Origin: Clostridia bacterium
GTDB taxonomy: Bacteria > Bacillota > Clostridia > Oscillospirales > QAMX01
Assembly: GCA_017556885.1 (NCBI GenBank)
Contig: JAFYLV010000120.1
Span: 1-7,810, forward strand
DNA: 7,810 bases
Reading direction: 5' to 3'
Part shown: positions 6,635 to 7,810 of the stretch, one piece after another
Layout of the letters: every line of letters begins with the position of its first letter
How positions within the stretch are numbered: position 1 is the first letter of the stretch
The notes under the pieces: model-generated
Databases searched by the model: none
Seen by the model: the letters and a program-made list of their open reading frames with translations, nothing else
Told to the model about the DNA's origin: nothing
Made by a program: the position numbers and the translations under genes

Positions 6635-6972
6635 TTACATCGTTTTGAAAGCACAATATGATGGCATATATTGGTTATGTAAAAGCATTTGCCAAATGAT
6701 GAGAGTGTGATAGGTATGGAGAAACTAAGGAAATTTGACGTAAAGCAACTGAATATTGTAAATATTACTCCGGAACTTCTTAAGGACTTGCTATGCTCTC
6801 TGACAGGCTGGTAGGAATGAGCATCTATGAGTATGCTCCGTCTGGGACAAGGTATAGTTTTATTGATAAACTGATCCAATTTGGTTTCGCTCTTTAACTG
6901 GGCATTTGTGGAAGAAATAATATGGCAATATACTATTTTACAACCAACGGAAAATACCTTTATGTTGCTCAG
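6635..6972. other. AT-rich stretch with no intact gene; probable decayed sequence
   Basis: Between the kinase stop and the second rlmD fragment no frame on either strand looks like an intact gene. The region is AT-rich (32% GC in the line at 6721). It holds two short overlapping frames, described separately, and the first 17 codons of the chimeric frame at 6922. I see no terminator after the kinase, no tRNA and no transposon-like inverted repeats. A minus-strand open frame across it runs antisense through the rlmD fragment and looks like chance. Confidence 0.5.
6716..6897 (+). pseudogene. Possible frameshifted remnant of an unrecognised gene
   Basis: Frame 6716-6814 encodes 32 residues (MEKLRKFDVKQLNIVNITPE...), and frame 6793-6897 encodes 34 residues containing LVGMSIYEYAPSGTRYSF. 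They lie in different frames and overlap by about 20 bases. Both read like real protein rather than random AT-rich sequence, and joining them near 6785-6795 would give one continuous product of about 60 residues. I do not recognise the family. Neither start has a proper ribosome binding site. Decay by a single-base indel is the simplest explanation, but two chance frames cannot be excluded. Confidence 0.3.
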
Positions 6973-7122
6973 TATGTCTCCTGCGACCCGGCCACCCTGG
7001 CCCGGGATGTGGCGCTGCTGAAGCAGCGGGGCTATGGGCTGAAAAACGCCCAGGCAGCAGATCTGTTCCCAAGATGCGCCCATGTGGAGGCAGTCTGTCT
7101 GCTGTCAAGAAAAGACAAATAA
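6922..7122 (+). pseudogene. Chimeric frame: 17 foreign codons fused to the last 49 codons of an rlmD gene
   Basis: This 66-codon frame begins with MAIYYFTTNGKYLYVAQ (6922-6972), which is not rlmD-like. At TAT 6973 it switches abruptly to an rlmD C-terminus: YVSCDPATLARD, then DLFP, HVEAVCLLSRKDK and stop. That includes the nucleophile Cys motif and the catalytic Glu, but no SAM-binding or RNA-binding domain, so it cannot be a working enzyme. The protein aligns with residues 390-434 of the intact copy with one gap, and about 27 of 46 positions are identical. Its codons differ from those of the intact copy, so it is not a recent duplicate. The 150-base fragment is GC-rich (60% in the line at 7021) between AT-rich flanks. 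A GGAAG at 6910-6914 could allow translation of the hybrid peptide. Probably an integration footprint. Confidence 0.8.
6977..7119 (+). repeat. rlmD 3'-end segment, second copy; candidate attachment-site footprint
   Basis: Direct-repeat partner of 5302-5434. Because the two copies differ throughout and not just outside a core, they are not the identical attachment sites of one recent integration. The copy ends as a normal rlmD gene does (LLSRKDK then TAA), unlike the extended upstream copy. Confidence 0.6.
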
Positions 7123-7144
7123 ACAACTGAAAAACATTGAAATC

Positions 7145-7193
7145 AAGGGATTCTTATGCGTTGGTTCATTACCCGAACCTTCTGGAATCCCTT
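7145..7193 (+). terminator. Terminator-like nested hairpin after the rlmD fragment
   Basis: AAGGGATTC (7145-7153) pairs perfectly with GAATCCCTT (7185-7193), and inside the 31-base loop GGTTC (7163-7167) pairs with GAACC (7175-7179). A T-rich run (TTTGTCTTT, 7192-7200) overlaps and follows the last arm. It could terminate transcripts coming from rlmD and the kinase before the next gene. The interrupted T-run and the long loop make it atypical, and other roles for the palindrome are possible. Confidence 0.5.
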
Positions 7194-7235
7194 TGTCTTT
7201 CAAGGTATGTTAATGAAAAATTTGCCGTTATGTTG

Positions 7236-7241
7236 TATAAT
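7236..7241 (+). promoter_or_regulatory. Likely -10 element for the flavodoxin-fold oxidoreductase gene
   Basis: A perfect TATAAT lies 37 bases before the ATG at 7279, in AT-rich intergenic sequence just after the hairpin. No good -35 hexamer is found at the usual 16-18 base spacing, so this is a tentative promoter call. Confidence 0.4.
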
Positions 7242-7278
7242 ATGGAATAACAAAATTTGAATTCTACGGAGGAATGTT

Positions 7279-7810
7279 ATGAAAGTATTTATCGTATATT
7301 GTCATCCTTCAAAAGCTAGTTTTACGCATGATGTATATAAATCTTTTGAACGAGGTTTAAGAGATGCAGGTCATGAGATTTTTATATCTGATTTATATGA
7401 TATGAATTTTAAAACGGATATGAGTGAAGAAGAATATTTGCGAGAAACATATTACAGAGCTGATGGAATAAAACCAAAAGATGTCTTGATTGAACAAGAA
7501 AAAATACAGAACAGTGATGCTATTGTGTTTATATATCCTGTATTTTGGACGGAAGCACCTGCAAAGCTTGTGGGTTGGTTTGACCGAATTTGGACAACAG
7601 GATTTGCTTATAATCCAAATCCTACGATGAAGGTTCTGGAAAAAGCACTATTTTTAGTTTGTGCAGGAAAATCAATGAAATCTCTCATTGAAACAGGGGA
7701 AAAGAGTGCTATGGAAACAATAATGTTGGGAGATAGAATTCGTAATAGAGCAAAAGAGAAAGAAATGGTTATTTTTGATGGTATGACGCATTGGAATGAA
7801 GAAGTACGAA
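7279..7810 (+). CDS. Flavodoxin-fold NAD(P)H oxidoreductase (NAD(P)H:quinone reductase type), C-terminus outside window
   Basis: The frame is open from ATG 7279 to the window edge: 177 residues of a family usually around 180-200 long, so nearly complete. It resembles the Flavodoxin_2 family (KefF/MdaB/NQO-like): soluble flavin enzymes that move two electrons from NAD(P)H to quinones or other acceptors. Signs are the N-terminal strand MKVFIVYCHP, the flavin-phosphate loop HPSKASFTH (9-17), YPVFWTEAPAKLVGWFDR (86-103), which matches the family's flavin-contact and dimer motif, and TGFAY (107-111). GGAGG (7268-7272) sits six bases before the start. The gene is AT-rich (33-35% GC in two counted lines), like the kinase and unlike the operon, so it may also be acquired DNA. 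It appears to have its own promoter after the hairpin. Confidence 0.88.
   Translation, partial: MKVFIVYCHPSKASFTHDVYKSFERGLRDAGHEIFISDLYDMNFKTDMSEEEYLRETYYRADGIKPKDVLIEQEKIQNSDAIVFIYPVFWTEAPAKLVGWFDRIWTTGFAYNPNPTMKVLEKALFLVCAGKSMKSLIETGEKSAMETIMLGDRIRNRAKEKEMVIFDGMTHWNEEVR

Noticed and set aside
6613..7083. A 156-codon minus-strand open frame across the decayed stretch
   Set aside because: Its right half is antisense to the recognisable rlmD end, and the rest shows no protein family features or start signal.
5403..7110. Treating CATGTGGAG (5403-5411 and 7081-7089) as exact attL/attR of one recent integration
   Set aside because: Only nine bases are identical before mismatches begin, and both copies are simply conserved rlmD codons, so this alone does not define attachment sites.

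Overview
The window looks like chromosome of a moderately GC-rich, low-Gram-positive-type bacterium, most likely an uncultured gut-type Clostridia (Oscillospiraceae-like). The reasons are strong GGAGG ribosome binding sites, lipoprotein signal peptides, an RlmD-type methyltransferase, and C-rich codon use (about 57% GC in a hand-counted 60-base line at 5221). From about 5418 onward the base composition breaks up, which points to laterally acquired DNA.

Layout. Positions 1-533 (minus strand) hold the N-terminal part of an AEC-family transporter. A 195-base divergent intergenic region follows, with two good sigma-70-type promoters firing away from each other. Rightward from it runs a tightly packed set of genes: a sugar-phosphate isomerase/epimerase-like TIM barrel (729-1556), a lipoprotein cyclophilin (1566-2195), a DUF3810 membrane protein with an HExxH motif (2195-3286), a DUF4163/DUF3298 lipoprotein (3313-4125), and an RlmD/RumA-type 23S rRNA uracil-C5 methyltransferase (4131-5714). 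Gene gaps are 26 bases or less and two junctions lie in or beside TGATG overlaps, so this is probably one operon. Three of the products are secreted or membrane-bound, which suggests an envelope-related group ending in an rRNA-modification gene.

The notable part is the end of the methyltransferase gene. The catalytic domain is complete through the HVETVCLLSK motif (about 5432), but the frame then continues for about 93 residues into an extra, charged domain of lower GC. Right after its stop come a Shine-Dalgarno sequence and an AT-rich APH-type kinase gene (5726-6634), then about 340 bases of AT-rich, apparently decayed sequence. At 6973-7122 there is a second, divergent, GC-rich copy of only the last ~49 codons of an rlmD gene, ending with a normal stop. 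A terminator-like hairpin and an AT-rich flavodoxin-fold NAD(P)H oxidoreductase gene (7279 to the window edge) follow.

My interpretation is that the 3' end of rlmD has served as an integration site. An incoming element supplied a replacement tail that keeps the host enzyme in frame past its catalytic Glu, and brought in a kinase cargo gene. The second rlmD end is a footprint of the same or another integration event. No integrase, transposase or conjugation gene is visible, so the element would be a remnant, a non-autonomous cassette, or larger than this window. I see no tRNA, rRNA, CRISPR array or intact insertion sequence.
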